From positions 124,001 through 188,000 of the forward strand of contig CBDCME010000043.1 of the NCBI GenBank assembly GCA_965218865.1: a DNA stretch of 64,000 nt. Direction: 5' to 3'. The position numbers and the translations under genes were made by a program. Of the stretch, positions 17,227 through 26,197 are shown one piece after another. Source of the DNA: CBDCME01 sp965218865 (GTDB lineage: Bacteria > Pseudomonadota > Alphaproteobacteria > JAAXGF01). Position 1 is the stretch's first letter. Each line of letters begins with the position of its first letter. The notes under the pieces are model-generated. The model was not told the DNA's origin and searched no databases. It saw nothing but the letters and a program-made list of their open reading frames with translations.

Positions 17227-17725
17227 AATGCGCGTCGGCCAGAAGAACAGCCTGGTGCGCCAGTGGGCCCCAAAGGGATCGCGCCCGCGCCAGGTCAAGG
17301 ACCTACGGACCTCTTCGGCGGATCTCTTCGGCGCCATCTGCCCCGAGCGCGGTGAGGGCGCGGCGCTGGTCATGCCGCGCGCCAATACTGAAGCCATGGA
17401 CCTGCATCTCGAGGAAATCAGCCGGGCCGTTGCCCCAAACGCCCATGCCGTCGTGCTGCTCGACCAAGCCGCATGGCACACCACTGCCAAACTCGGCATC
17501 CCGGAGAACATCTCCCTCGTGCCTTTGCCACCCAAGTCCCCGGAGCTCAATCCCGCCGAAAATGTCTGGCAATACCTCCGCCAGAACTGGCTCTCCAATC
17601 GTGTCTTCGACTCCTATGAAGCCATCGTCGAGGCCTCTTGCCAAGCCTGGAACAACCTGACCGACCGACCTTGGAAGATCATGTCCATCGGCCTCAGAGC
17701 GTGGGCTCGCACAAGTCAATGTTAA
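17120..17725 (+). CDS. IS630 transposase orfB, copy 2
   Basis: 201 aa catalytic half, intact, with small differences from copy 1 (for example SSADLFG for SSAYLFG). Without a working orfA it is unlikely to give an active transposase in cis. Confidence 0.8.
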   Translation: MRGHRRNLKKSFPEHLAKIVAAQPPDTPIEVWFQDEMRVGQKNSLVRQWAPKGSRPRQVKDLRTSSADLFGAICPERGEGAALVMPRANTEAMDLHLEEISRAVAPNAHAVVLLDQAAWHTTAKLGIPENISLVPLPPKSPELNPAENVWQYLRQNWLSNRVFDSYEAIVEASCQAWNNLTDRPWKIMSIGLRAWARTSQC

Positions 17726-17740
17726 GGGCGGTTGGTATTA

Positions 17741-19306
17741 GTCGTCCGTGAAGAACCCTGATTTCAAGCTGAAGCGGCGATTGGGTTTGCGGTGGGGTGC
17801 GAGATGTCGCTGAGGAGCGCGGCCAGGATTTGGACAAACAAACGCCTCAGCCATTTGAGGACAAGGCGGTAGTTGTAGCCGGCGCCGGCGAGGATGGCGT
17901 TGATCTTGTCGCCGTCGCGGCCTTTGAGGAAGTTGCGCCCCAGCCTGCCATCGCTCTTGAGATGTCCGATCACGGCCTCGACGGCGGAGCGCCGCCTGAG
18001 CTCCTTCTTGATCGTCGGCGTGATGCCGCGTTTCTGGCCTGATCTAAAGACGCGGTGTTTGTTGGGGTAATCGTGGCCCTGGTATCCCTTGTCGACATAG
18101 ATGCGCTCGGCCGATATCCCCGTCCAGCGTTCCATCTCTTCGATCACCTGCCTCAAGGTGTGGCCATCATAGGGATTGCCGTGGAAGGCCTTGACGTGGG
18201 CGACGAACTGGCCGCCGGGGGGGCGGGAATTGGTCGCCGCCACGGAGACCTTGCAGCCGAACTCGTACGGCTTGTGCGCCTTCCCTTTGCCGATGCATTC
18301 GACCTCGGGCGCGTGGAGCGAATAGACCTTGGGCAAGGGGTCGCGCCGCTTCTGGGTCGACACCCGCTCGGCCAGCCACAAGGGGCGGCGGAAGATATCC
18401 CGTAGGCTCTCCTCCTGGGCCGTCTTGCGGCGGATGTCGCGGACGGTGCGCCCGAGATAGGTCTTGAGCTTGCGCAGGGCCTTGTTGGCCCGCTTGTGCT
18501 GTTTGGCATGGCGGTAGCGGCCTTGCATGATCAACGCCCTCTTGCCCAGGCGGGTATAGGACTGACGCAGGGCAATGCCGTGCTCCCGTGCCAGTCGCAC
18601 CAGCCGCTCGCGGGCTCGTTGCATCAGTTTGGCGGCGGTCGGAAAGGCAATCGCCTTCTCTTGTACGGTGGTGTCCACCGTCACCCGCTCGAGGTCCTTC
18701 TCCCGCAGCGCCCCCACCCGGTGGGCCACGGCCAGGCTCTCCTGGAATACCTTCTCCAAACCTTCCGGCCCGATCCGGTCCCGCCACCGGGTCATCGACG
18801 AGCGCTCCATGGGCAGCTCATGCTGAAAGTACTCTTCGCCGCAGAAGCACTGGAAGTATGGGTCGTAGACCCAGCGCTCGCAGACCTCCTCATCCGAGAG
18901 ATCGAACATATGCTTGAGGATGTGCAGCCCAACCATCAACCGCGTCGGGACCCCCGGCCGACCCTCCTCCGAATACAAGGCTTCATAGGTCTCGTCGAAG
19001 AAAGTCCACGCGATCCGGCCCCCCAACACCACCAACTCGTGGCGCAGGTTGATGATGTTTTCGAACCGCGAGCGGAACAGGTCCTCTATTCCCGATGACA
19101 CCTTGCGCGATGGCTTCATCACAGTTCTCCAATCCCAATCGACGGGAGCAGAGAATCACGTTCCGCAACGGAAGGGAATCCCCAAAATCAATTATTTCAA
19201 ATCACAAGCTTTTCAGGCCCAAAACCCGTTTTCTTGCAAATCCGATTACTTCGCCAAACCGAAAGAGCTACCAACATCAGCCGCTTACACGTTCTTCACG
19301 GGCGAC
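17741..19306 (-). mobile_element. IS5-family element, copy 2 (1566 bp)
   Basis: Sits between IS630 copy 2 on the left and a truncated IS1595 3' end on the right. The missing IS1595 5' part implies a deletion on the left side after insertion. Confidence 0.9.
17764..19119 (-). CDS. IS5-family transposase, copy 2
   Basis: 451 aa, intact and with the same catalytic residues as copy 1. Differs at a few positions (PTAAK; SLRDIFRR). Confidence 0.92.
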   Translation of the reverse strand: MKPSRKVSSGIEDLFRSRFENIINLRHELVVLGGRIAWTFFDETYEALYSEEGRPGVPTRLMVGLHILKHMFDLSDEEVCERWVYDPYFQCFCGEEYFQHELPMERSSMTRWRDRIGPEGLEKVFQESLAVAHRVGALREKDLERVTVDTTVQEKAIAFPTAAKLMQRARERLVRLAREHGIALRQSYTRLGKRALIMQGRYRHAKQHKRANKALRKLKTYLGRTVRDIRRKTAQEESLRDIFRRPLWLAERVSTQKRRDPLPKVYSLHAPEVECIGKGKAHKPYEFGCKVSVAATNSRPPGGQFVAHVKAFHGNPYDGHTLRQVIEEMERWTGISAERIYVDKGYQGHDYPNKHRVFRSGQKRGITPTIKKELRRRSAVEAVIGHLKSDGRLGRNFLKGRDGDKINAILAGAGYNYRLVLKWLRRLFVQILAALLSDISHPTANPIAASA

Positions 19307-19504
19307 TCGGTAACGTCAAGAACAGCCTCCGCGGGACCCCATCCGTCCCAAGCACGCACCGCGATACCTGGCCCAGTTCGAATACCGCTTCAATCGCCGC
19401 TACCGCCTGGACGAGATGATCCCCCGCCTCGCCTGGGCCGCCCTACGCACCCCGCCCATGCCCTACAACCTCCTCAAACTCGCGGAGCAAAGTGCGTAAT
19501 CAGG
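19307..19504 (+). pseudogene. IS1595 transposase 3' remnant
   Basis: Encodes only the C-terminal part of the IS1595 transposase (PKH then APRYLAQFEYRFNRRYRLDE...LLKLAEQSA) and the right terminal repeat ending TAATCAGG. It carries the same 7-base-type deletion (GGGACCCCATCC) as the full copy at 38275-39294, so the two share a recent ancestor already frameshifted. Confidence 0.88.
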
Positions 19505-19548
19505 TTAATTTATAATGTTGCTTCTTGTCGCACAAGTGCGACGCAACG

Positions 19549-21628
19549 CAGGAACAATTTTTAGTCGCGGTTGAGGGTTCGGGATGAGTGGGATCGTGCT
19601 CGGTGCACGGGGTTCGGGGAGCCCCGAGCTTGCCTCGACGACGTCATGGGGACTGCTCGAAGCCACCGGACGGCGTTTTCGGATTCGACAGGCACACCGG
19701 TCCGCCCGCGCCGCTCGGCGGCACGTCCCGGTCCGGGGGAGAGGCGTGCTGTCTCAGGCGATGGGCGCGGTCATGATCGCGTCGAGGGCCTCCTGCGCCC
19801 GGGCGGCATAGTGCCGGTTGGCCTCGGGCAGATAACGGAAGCGTCCGTCGCAGCGCACGATGGCGATGGCCGCGTTGGTCAAGCAGGCGAGATTTCTGGG
19901 CAGGTGACGCACGTAGGCCCGGCATCGGTCTTCGTCGTAGGTGAAGTCGCGCACGTAGTGCAGGCGGTTCTCGATATGCCAGTGGTTGCGCACCAGTTCG
20001 AGCAACTCCTCGGGTCCGGCGCGCTCTGCGCCGAGCGAGGTGAGGCTCCAGGTCACCTTGATGCTGCGCTTGCCGGTCTTGAGGATCTCGCGTTCGCGCT
20101 CGATGCGCATGGCCTGGCGTCGCCCGTGGAGGTTGGCGTAGCCGTCCCACTCGGCAGCGGAGAGGTCGACGACGGCGCAGCGTCGGCGCTCGATGCGGCC
20201 ATGGCCCTTGTCGACGGTTTCGTGCCAGAGCGCATCGCTGAAGTCGATCGCCTTGAGGTCTTCGAAGATCATCTCCTGGTTGTCCTTGACCGCGCTCATC
20301 ACGTAGTCGGCGCGACGCCCGAGCAGGCAGCGCGCGGTCTCGTGCTGAGCGTGCATCGCGTCCATGGTGACGATCCGGCCTGTGAGGTCGAGGCCGCTGG
20401 AGAGTTCGCGCACGGCCGGGATTTCGTTGCTCTTGCGGTCGACCTCGACCTGCCCGAGGACCACGCCGGTGTCGTGCTCGACCGCCGCCACCATCATCCT
20501 GCGCCCGTCTTCGGTCTGCTTCGAGGCGCCGCGCAGATCCTTTCCGTCCATGGCGACCGGCGCGTGCGCGCTGCCATGCTGGCCGGTCCACTGGCTAATC
20601 GCGTTGTCCAGGGTCTCTGGCGGCAGGGCGGTGAGGGTCTTGTGGAAGGTGGTGATCGCGGGCGGGGTGTAGCGCTGTTTGGAAGGGCTCCAGAACGCAC
20701 CCACCGCCTCGAGCTGCTCCTGGGAGAGCAGGGCGGCGAACTGGGCGAACGCGTTCACCCCCCGGTATCCGGCAAGCCGGGCGGCGACGGCGATCACCAG
20801 AATGGTGTTGAGCGCATAGCGCTTGCCCCGGGCATGGCGGTACTCGGGCACCTCACCCAGACACTCGAACAGGCTGCGCAGCCGGGGCGCGGCCATCGGC
20901 TCGGTGTGCTGCTCGGCGTTCCAGTGTGCCGGCATCCCGGTACGGCTCAGCGCCTCGGGGGCGCCGTCTGTCAGTCCGAACACGAAGACCTCCTTGGGCT
21001 GACCGTGGTGGCGCCAGCGCGCTGCCCCTCCGGGCTCACGGGCAAAGCCCCGCGTCAGCCCCAGAGAGCGCCAGTTCGACGCGCGGTAGCAGGTGCCGGC
21101 AAATCGCGAGACGTCCACGAACGTCTCCGCCAGAAGAGCCGGATATCCGTGCACCGCCTGGATGTCCTCAGACAGCCGCCGCAGGCTCAGCCCCAGCACA
21201 CGGGAGGCCAGGTTCGGCACTCGGCCAGGCGTCAGAATGACGAAGCGCGAGTTGTTGGCGATCAGATGCAGACGCCGGAACTGCTGCTCGGTCGACCACC
21301 CGATCCAGCGATCACGCGCGCCCAGCTTGAACGCGCCGGGCTGCCAGCCGATCAGTGCGAGCCAGGTCTCGCCATGCACCGCGACATGGCGCAGGCCCTT
21401 GCCGATGACGCCGTGGAACGCCAGGTAGTGGTGCTGCTCCACCAACCGGTCCCAGCGCCGGTGCTCCTGCGCGCCCCAGGTCGGACGCACCGTGACCGCG
21501 CGCAAATCAATGGACGAATCCGAGACCGGCAGCGTCGCCATGACCGGCACACTGCCACACCGAGAATGAAATGGCCAGCGCCGCGATCACCTCACACTGA
21601 TCACTGGGCGGACAAAAAACTAGCCCTG
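19549..21628 (-). mobile_element. ISAs1-family element with DUF4338 fusion, copy A (2080 bp)
   Basis: Terminal inverted repeats CAGG(A/G)... with TTTTT(A/T)GTC. A perfect 10-bp target duplication CGACGCAACG flanks it at 19539-19548 and 21629-21638. One long gene plus about 200 conserved noncoding bases at the gene's 3' side. Inserted about 10 bases upstream of the NYN gene region. Confidence 0.95.
19754..21541 (-). CDS. DUF4338-ISAs1 fusion transposase, copy A
   Basis: 595 aa from the ATG at 21541 (a GTG three codons earlier is possible). Residues about 25-195 are a DruA-like DUF4338 domain (HHYLAFHGVIGKGLRHVA, RDRWIGWS, NNSRFVILTPGRVPNLASRV, LLAETFVDVSRFAGTCYRAS). Residues about 225-595 are an ISAs1 transposase. 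The catalytic region includes VAMDGKDLRGA, the second Asp in RIVTMDAMHAQHE, and Glu in NHWHIENRLHY. Normal ISAs1 transposases are about 370 aa, so the DUF4338 part is an extra N-terminal module. Two other copies exist at 41.5 and 51 kb. The domain probably takes part in transposition; that is inference. Confidence 0.9.
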   Translation of the reverse strand: MATLPVSDSSIDLRAVTVRPTWGAQEHRRWDRLVEQHHYLAFHGVIGKGLRHVAVHGETWLALIGWQPGAFKLGARDRWIGWSTEQQFRRLHLIANNSRFVILTPGRVPNLASRVLGLSLRRLSEDIQAVHGYPALLAETFVDVSRFAGTCYRASNWRSLGLTRGFAREPGGAARWRHHGQPKEVFVFGLTDGAPEALSRTGMPAHWNAEQHTEPMAAPRLRSLFECLGEVPEYRHARGKRYALNTILVIAVAARLAGYRGVNAFAQFAALLSQEQLEAVGAFWSPSKQRYTPPAITTFHKTLTALPPETLDNAISQWTGQHGSAHAPVAMDGKDLRGASKQTEDGRRMMVAAVEHDTGVVLGQVEVDRKSNEIPAVRELSSGLDLTGRIVTMDAMHAQHETARCLLGRRADYVMSAVKDNQEMIFEDLKAIDFSDALWHETVDKGHGRIERRRCAVVDLSAAEWDGYANLHGRRQAMRIEREREILKTGKRSIKVTWSLTSLGAERAGPEELLELVRNHWHIENRLHYVRDFTYDEDRCRAYVRHLPRNLACLTNAAIAIVRCDGRFRYLPEANRHYAARAQEALDAIMTAPIA

Positions 21629-21674
21629 CGACGCAACGGAACTAGAACAGATGGCGCTGTTTAACGAGGGACTC

Positions 21675-22292
21675 ATGTCCCACTCTAGAGACGCGCGTGC
21701 ACCTATGCCGAATTTGGGGCGGATGATGGTTTTCGTGGATGGCGAAAATCTTGTAAGACGATTCGAAGCAATGCTGAAGGAAGGTAGGCTATCAGGAAAC
21801 GACGTAAGGCATAGAACTGGAGTTTACGTCTGGCTCCCAGCAACAGTAAGAGTAGGTTTACACGTGGTCTCAAGGGCGACTTATTATACGTATGCTGAAG
21901 GCAGTGACGAAAAATTGCGCGAGTTGCGTGAAGAAATAAAACAATTAACATTTAGACAATACAATGTTCCTAATGAAACGTCGATCGTCAAATTACCGAG
22001 AAATCTTTCCCCAGTTGTATTTAAAAAGCGCAAGAATGGCCGCTCAGGAAAGGGAGTTTATATTCAAATGACGTTAGACATTTTAAGTAATGCCTATCGG
22101 GACAATTTGGACACTGTTTACATTGTCTCTGGAGACGGCGACTTTAAACCCATCATTGACGAGTGTAAACGCTTCGGAAAACACGTCTATGTTGCTGCAC
22201 TCTCAAGCGGATTAAATCCTGATCTCAAACATTGGGCTGACAATTTTTACGATCTAGACGTTATGTATTTCCAGAAACCAGCCGACAATTAG
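21675..22292 (+). CDS. NYN-domain (LabA/DUF88-like) protein
   Basis: About 205 aa. PIN-like NYN fold: first acidic strand MMVFVDGENL, later VYIVSGDGDFKPIIDEC, the canonical metal-binding SGDGDF motif of LabA/NYN nucleases, then HVYVAALS and the C-terminal LKHWADNFYDLD. Predicted metal-dependent RNase or RNA-binding protein, cytoplasmic. Chosen start has GAGGG at good spacing; an in-frame ATG at 21651 is also possible. Codon use is AT-richer than the surroundings, suggesting acquisition. ISAs1 copy A is immediately upstream and may have separated it from its promoter. Confidence 0.82.
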   Translation: MSHSRDARAPMPNLGRMMVFVDGENLVRRFEAMLKEGRLSGNDVRHRTGVYVWLPATVRVGLHVVSRATYYTYAEGSDEKLRELREEIKQLTFRQYNVPNETSIVKLPRNLSPVVFKKRKNGRSGKGVYIQMTLDILSNAYRDNLDTVYIVSGDGDFKPIIDECKRFGKHVYVAALSSGLNPDLKHWADNFYDLDVMYFQKPADN

Positions 22293-22699
22293 GCCGCCGG
22301 GCGCTTATTTGCCTGGTAGAAAAGGCACTGGAATTCGGCCCCGGCCTGCTGAGCTGCAAAATCCACCAGATGACGGCTTTGGGTCATTTGCCGCCGAATC
22401 GGTCACCTGAAAGGCGGGTCCGTTGTCAGATGTTAAGCCGTCGCAGCCGGAGGGAAAGCTGCCATTCCGTCTCTAATTTCCGGAGCTGGGGGGTAAGCCG
22501 CCGCACATCACGGCCCGTCAGATCAACGGCAGCTAGCCACGAGGAGACATTTCGGCAGCGATAAAATAATATCGAAACGAGAAGCTGTGACCCGCTCGCC
22601 GTCAGGCGAATCGCTCAGTCACCTACACCGTGCGCGGGCTGTCATTTTGGCGCCACACATCGTCCTCAGTGGCTATAATGTCGGGAAAGGGGGACTTCG
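22293..22699. other. decayed intergenic sequence
   Basis: About 400 bases without a convincing gene. The stretch GAAAGCTGCCATTCCG near 22454, followed by CTCTAATTTCCGG, recurs in similar form at about 30140, so both are probably remnants of one decayed sequence. Nothing else recognised. Confidence 0.4.
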
Positions 22700-24162
22700 G
22701 TGGGGCGATTCCGGCAGACCTTCATTCCGCTGACGCTGGGCATGATGCTCGTGGTGGTGCACGCCGTCGCGGAAACCACCGGCGACGCGTCGGTCAAGCG
22801 AGCCCGTACAGCGCTCACGTCCGGGGGCCTGGAGCCGGTACTCGACAAGGGTGGCGGGGACCACTCGGTGTTCGCCAAGGCATTTCTTGAAGCGCTGGGC
22901 GAGAACGGCGACGTCCTGGAAGGGCAGGAACTGTTCGAGCGGGTGCGCGGAAGGGTGGCGCTCAATGCGCCTCAAACGCCTCAATATGCCGATATTAAGG
23001 AAGCCGGGCATGAGCACGGCGAGTTCCTGTTCATCCCGCTGAACCTTGAGATCAAGGGGACCGTGGCGATCCCTCACGACGCCCTATCACCAGCGCCGCC
23101 AGCCTTCGACGAACGGCAACTGGAGTTGAAGTTCTGGGATTCGATTGAGGACAGCGACGATCCGGGGGATTTCGAGGACTACATAGCTCAGAATCCTAAC
23201 GGGACCTTCGTTAGGACTGCCAAACGCCGCATAGGGAAACTGAAAGAAGAAAAGCAGGTCGCCGTGGTCGTGCCGCCGAAGATCGCGGTGGCGCCGATGG
23301 ATACCGAACTGGTGGCGGTGAAGACAGTGAACTTGCGCTCGGGTCCGTCAACGGACTACGAGAAGGCAGGGAGGTTATCGGCCGGCGAGCACGTGACCGT
23401 GACCGGCAAGGTCAAGGACGCGGAGTGGTACCGGGTCGAACGGGAGGGCCGAAAGGTCGCCTTCGTGTTCGGACCATTGCTCAAGGAGCCGTCCGTGGCG
23501 CCGACACCTGTACAGCCGGCTGTGGGGGTGTATCCGGAGGCCAAGAAAGAAGCCCGGCGATACGTTCAAGGACTGCCCCGAGTGCCCGGAGATGGTGGTG
23601 ATCCCGGCGGGCAGCTTCATGATGGGGTCGCCGTCAAGCAAAACGAGCCGGGAGGGTGTTCCGGAGATGTTCGCGAGCTGGGAGCGGCCTCTTCACGAGG
23701 TACGAATTCCCCGGGCGTTTGCCTTGGGCAAGTACGAAGTGACGCGAGGGGAGTTTGCGGCTTTTGTCCGCGCCACGGGCCACAAGACCACCGGCGGTTG
23801 TCGGATTTATAAAGCTGGCAAATGGCAAGAAGATTCGTCCCGGAACTGGCGCGATCCGGGATATTCGCAGAGCGAATCCCATCCTGTTGTCTGCGTCAGT
23901 TGGAAAGACGCGAAGGCTTATGTCGGCTGGCTGAGCCGCAAGACGGGCAAAGGATATCGTCTTCCGAGCGAGGCGGAATGGGAGTACGCGGCGAGGGCCC
24001 GGACGGCGACGGCGAGATATTGGGGCGAAGGTCGATCAGGTGCCTGTGATAATGCTAATGGTTCCGATCTTATACCAACCGCCCTAGAGTTTGACTCGCG
24101 CAAAGGTTTACACGCTAGGTTTTGTGTGATTCAAGGTTGTTGGCAACAAGGGAGTGTGTTCA

Positions 24163-24729
24163 ATGCCAACGATTCCTTTGCGAAACGACTTTGATGCTGA
24201 AAGAGTCCGTGTTCTTGCGGCACGGAGCGATGATGGGAACCAGGCGCGACGGCTTTTGTCGATGGCGGCCATCTACGATGGGATGGATCGAGCGTGCGCG
24301 GCGGGTATTGGCGGCATGGATCGGCAGACGTTGCGGGACTGGGTTCACCGGTTCAACGCGGGAGGTCCGGCCGGTCTGATCGACCGCAAGCCGAACGGGG
24401 CGTTGCGTCGGTTGACGCCGTCGCAAATGGCGGCGCTTTCGCGGGCTATCGAGGCCGGTCCCGATCCCGAACGGGATGGGGTCGTGCGCTGGCGCTGCAT
24501 CGATCTCAAGCAACTGATCCGAACGCGCTTCGGCGTGGACTATCACGAGCGGAGCGTCGGCAAGCTGCTGGCCGCGCTCGGGTTCTCGCATATTTCCGCG
24601 CGCCCGCGCCACGTCGGCCAGGATGCGCGGGCACAGGAGGAATTTAAAAAAAAGTTTTCCCGAACACTTGGCGAAAATCGTAGCGGCACAGCCACCGGAC
24701 ACGCCCATCGAGGTTTGGTTTCAAGATGA
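24163..24729 (+). CDS. IS630 transposase orfA, copy 3
   Basis: 188 aa, intact, ATG with AAGGGAG upstream. The A8 run lies at 24646-24653 with AGGAGG ending at 24640. Confidence 0.85.
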   Translation: MPTIPLRNDFDAERVRVLAARSDDGNQARRLLSMAAIYDGMDRACAAGIGGMDRQTLRDWVHRFNAGGPAGLIDRKPNGALRRLTPSQMAALSRAIEAGPDPERDGVVRWRCIDLKQLIRTRFGVDYHERSVGKLLAALGFSHISARPRHVGQDARAQEEFKKKFSRTLGENRSGTATGHAHRGLVSR

Positions 24730-25228
24730 AATGCGCGTCGGCCAGAAGAACAGCCTGGTGCGCCAGTGGGCCCCAAAGGGATCGCGCCCGCGCCAGGTCA
24801 AGGACCTACGGACCTCTTCGGCGTATCTCTTCGGCGCCATCTGCCCCGAGCGCGGTGAGGGCGCGGCGCTGGTCATGCCGCGCGCCAATACTGAAGCCAT
24901 GGACCTGCATCTCGAGGAAATCAGCCGGGCCGTTGCCCCAAACGCCCATGCCGTCGTGCTGCTCGACCAAGCCGCATGGCACACCACTGCCAAACTCGGC
25001 ATCCCGGAGAACATCTCCCTCGTGCCTTTGCCACCCAAGTCCCCGGAGCTCAATCCCGCCGAAAATGTCTGGCAATACCTCCGCCAGAACTGGCTCTCCA
25101 ATCGTGTCTTCGACTCCTATGAAGCCATCGTCGAGGCCTCTTGCCAAGCCTGGAACAACCTGACCGACCAACCTTGGAAGATCATGTCCATCGGCCTCAG
25201 AGCGTGGGATCGCACAAGTCAATGTTAA
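24623..25228 (+). CDS. IS630 transposase orfB, copy 3
   Basis: 201 aa catalytic half, intact; ends AWDRTSQC, as in copies 6 and 7. Confidence 0.85.
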   Translation: MRGHRRNLKKSFPEHLAKIVAAQPPDTPIEVWFQDEMRVGQKNSLVRQWAPKGSRPRQVKDLRTSSAYLFGAICPERGEGAALVMPRANTEAMDLHLEEISRAVAPNAHAVVLLDQAAWHTTAKLGIPENISLVPLPPKSPELNPAENVWQYLRQNWLSNRVFDSYEAIVEASCQAWNNLTDQPWKIMSIGLRAWDRTSQC

Positions 25229-25486
25229 GGGCGGTTGGTATTACTCGTGCCGACGAGCATAATCTGAAGAAAAAGGCGGGCTATATCTTCATGTGCCGGG
25301 ATGGGTATGTCTACACGGCGCCGGCGGGGAGTTATCGGAGCAACGGCTTTGGGTTGCATGATATGTTGGGGAACGTGCTCGAGTGGGTCGAGGATTGCCC
25401 GAATCGCTCGTACAGGGGTGCGCCGACGGAAGGCTCGGCGTGGACGACCGGGCACTGCTCTCTCGGTATTTTGCGCGGGGGTTCCT

Positions 25487-25584
25487 GGTACAACTTACCC
25501 ATGTACATTCGGGCCGCCAATCGCTACTGGGGCTCCCCCGGCTTTCGGGACCTCAACAGCGGGTTCCGTGTTGCCAGGACCAAT
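25487..25584 (+). other. DGR variable-region-like 3' end
   Basis: The last codons of the SUMF1-like domain. Positions that are usually Asn in this fold are TAC, GGC, TCC, GAC, CTC, AGC and AAC here, the NNC pattern left by adenine mutagenesis of AAC codons. The frame GGSW...GFRVARTN is the conserved border. No template repeat or reverse transcriptase is visible in the window. Confidence 0.6.
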
Positions 25585-25620
25585 TAGATTTTGGTCTTTT
25601 ACAATATTACCCTTGGGGGT

Positions 25621-25641
25621 CCAGGGGGCTCTGCCCCCTGG
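25621..25641 (+). promoter_or_regulatory. perfect hairpin after the variable region
   Basis: CCAGGGGGC-TCT-GCCCCCTGG: a 9-bp perfect stem, 33 bases after the stop codon. DGR target genes carry such an inverted repeat just downstream of the variable region. No T-run follows, so an intrinsic terminator is less likely. Confidence 0.6.
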
Positions 25642-25670
25642 TTACGTCAATTCGAAACGGAGGGGGAACC

Positions 25671-25805
25671 ATGGCGACACGCAAGCAGGATAACGCGAAA
25701 CAGACCGGCCCCGTTTTGGAAGCGACCTACCGGTTCATCCTCTGGCTCGTGCCAACGGTCAAGAAGTTTCCGAGTAGCCAGGACCCTTACCCCCTGACAC
25801 TTTAA
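25671..25805 (+). pseudogene. avd: avd-like DGR accessory protein, N-terminal remnant
   Basis: 44 codons with a strong RBS (GGAGGGGGAA). The segment YRFILWLVPTVKKFPSSQ matches the first helix of Avd/four-helix-bundle proteins found in DGRs. After SSQ the frame reads into an unrelated tail and stops, where intact Avd proteins run to about 110-130 aa. It follows the variable-region-like end and hairpin, the usual DGR gene order. Confidence 0.65.
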
Positions 25806-26197
25806 TTCCTTACCGCTTGACCTTGATGCCGATGTCCGGGTGAAGGGCGACGATCTGCCGCTCACAGAACGCCTTCGCCTGGCGGTGCCAGCGTCATCTC
25901 CAAGAGAGTTGCCGCATACCTCGGCTCGGTGGGAGCCGGCGCCATTCTGACGGAGCCGGTGGAATAATCCCGTATCGACACAAGCGTGGTAATCCCTAGA
26001 ACTGATCAATACCTGCGTAAGTGGCAACCAGAGGGAATTTTACAATAGACATATATTGTCGGCGTGATGTTCCTTATGTGCCCGCTCAGTGGACGTACTG
26101 AGTATGGGTCTTGGTCAGGCGCTAATCGGTGTCGTCGGCGGGGGTAGGGGAAATCTTTCCTCTCTGACGACGGCAGGTGTGTACACAACGCGGCGCT
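25806..26197. other. no convincing gene
   Basis: About 390 bases. A stretch near 25855-25890 (CTCACAGAACGCCTTCGCCT) could be a decayed piece of the avd C-terminal helix but is out of frame. No RNA or repeat recognised. Confidence 0.4.

Larger units (their letters stand above)
16571..17737 (+). mobile_element. IS630-family element, copy 2 (1167 bp, defective)
   Basis: Flanked by TTA at 16568-16570 and 17738-17740. Its right flank is directly the end of IS5 copy 2, so it inserted at a CTTAG formed by that end. orfA is broken. Confidence 0.93.
24073..25240 (+). mobile_element. IS630-family element, copy 3 (1168 bp)
   Basis: Flanked by TTA on both sides (24070-24072 and 25241-25243); rebuilt target CTTAC, one base off CTNAG. 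Interrupts the SUMF1-like domain. Confidence 0.95.
22700..25587 (+). pseudogene. caspase-like / SH3 / formylglycine-enzyme-like fusion, broken
   Basis: Three damages are visible. (a) Only the C-terminal p10-like part of a caspase domain remains (ALTSGGLEPVLDKGGGDHS, FAKAFLEALGENG, LNAPQTPQYADIK); the catalytic His-Cys part is missing. A bacterial SH3 domain (VNLRSGPSTDYEKAGRL) follows. (b) One base is missing near 23555, shifting into the SUMF1-type frame (DCPECPEMVVIPAGSFMMGS; GYRLPSEAEWEYAARA). (c) IS630 copy 3 splits that domain at 24073-25240. Removing the IS and one TTA restores NANGSDLTRADEHNLKKK. The end (GNVLEWVEDCPNRSY... RGGSWYNLPMYIRAANRYWG) has the composition of a DGR variable region, so the intact gene was probably a DGR target with a caspase effector part. 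Confidence 0.85.

Noticed and set aside
19571..21664. Long open frame of almost 700 codons on the plus strand (also at 41365 and 50803)
   Set aside because: Exactly antisense to the DUF4338-ISAs1 transposase, with low-complexity Arg/Ala/Gly composition and no domain. It results from GC-rich codon use.
25621..25641. Hairpin after the variable-region-like end as an intrinsic terminator
   Set aside because: No T-run follows, and the next gene (avd-like) has its own RBS shortly after, in line with a DGR operon. A role in transcription cannot be ruled out completely.
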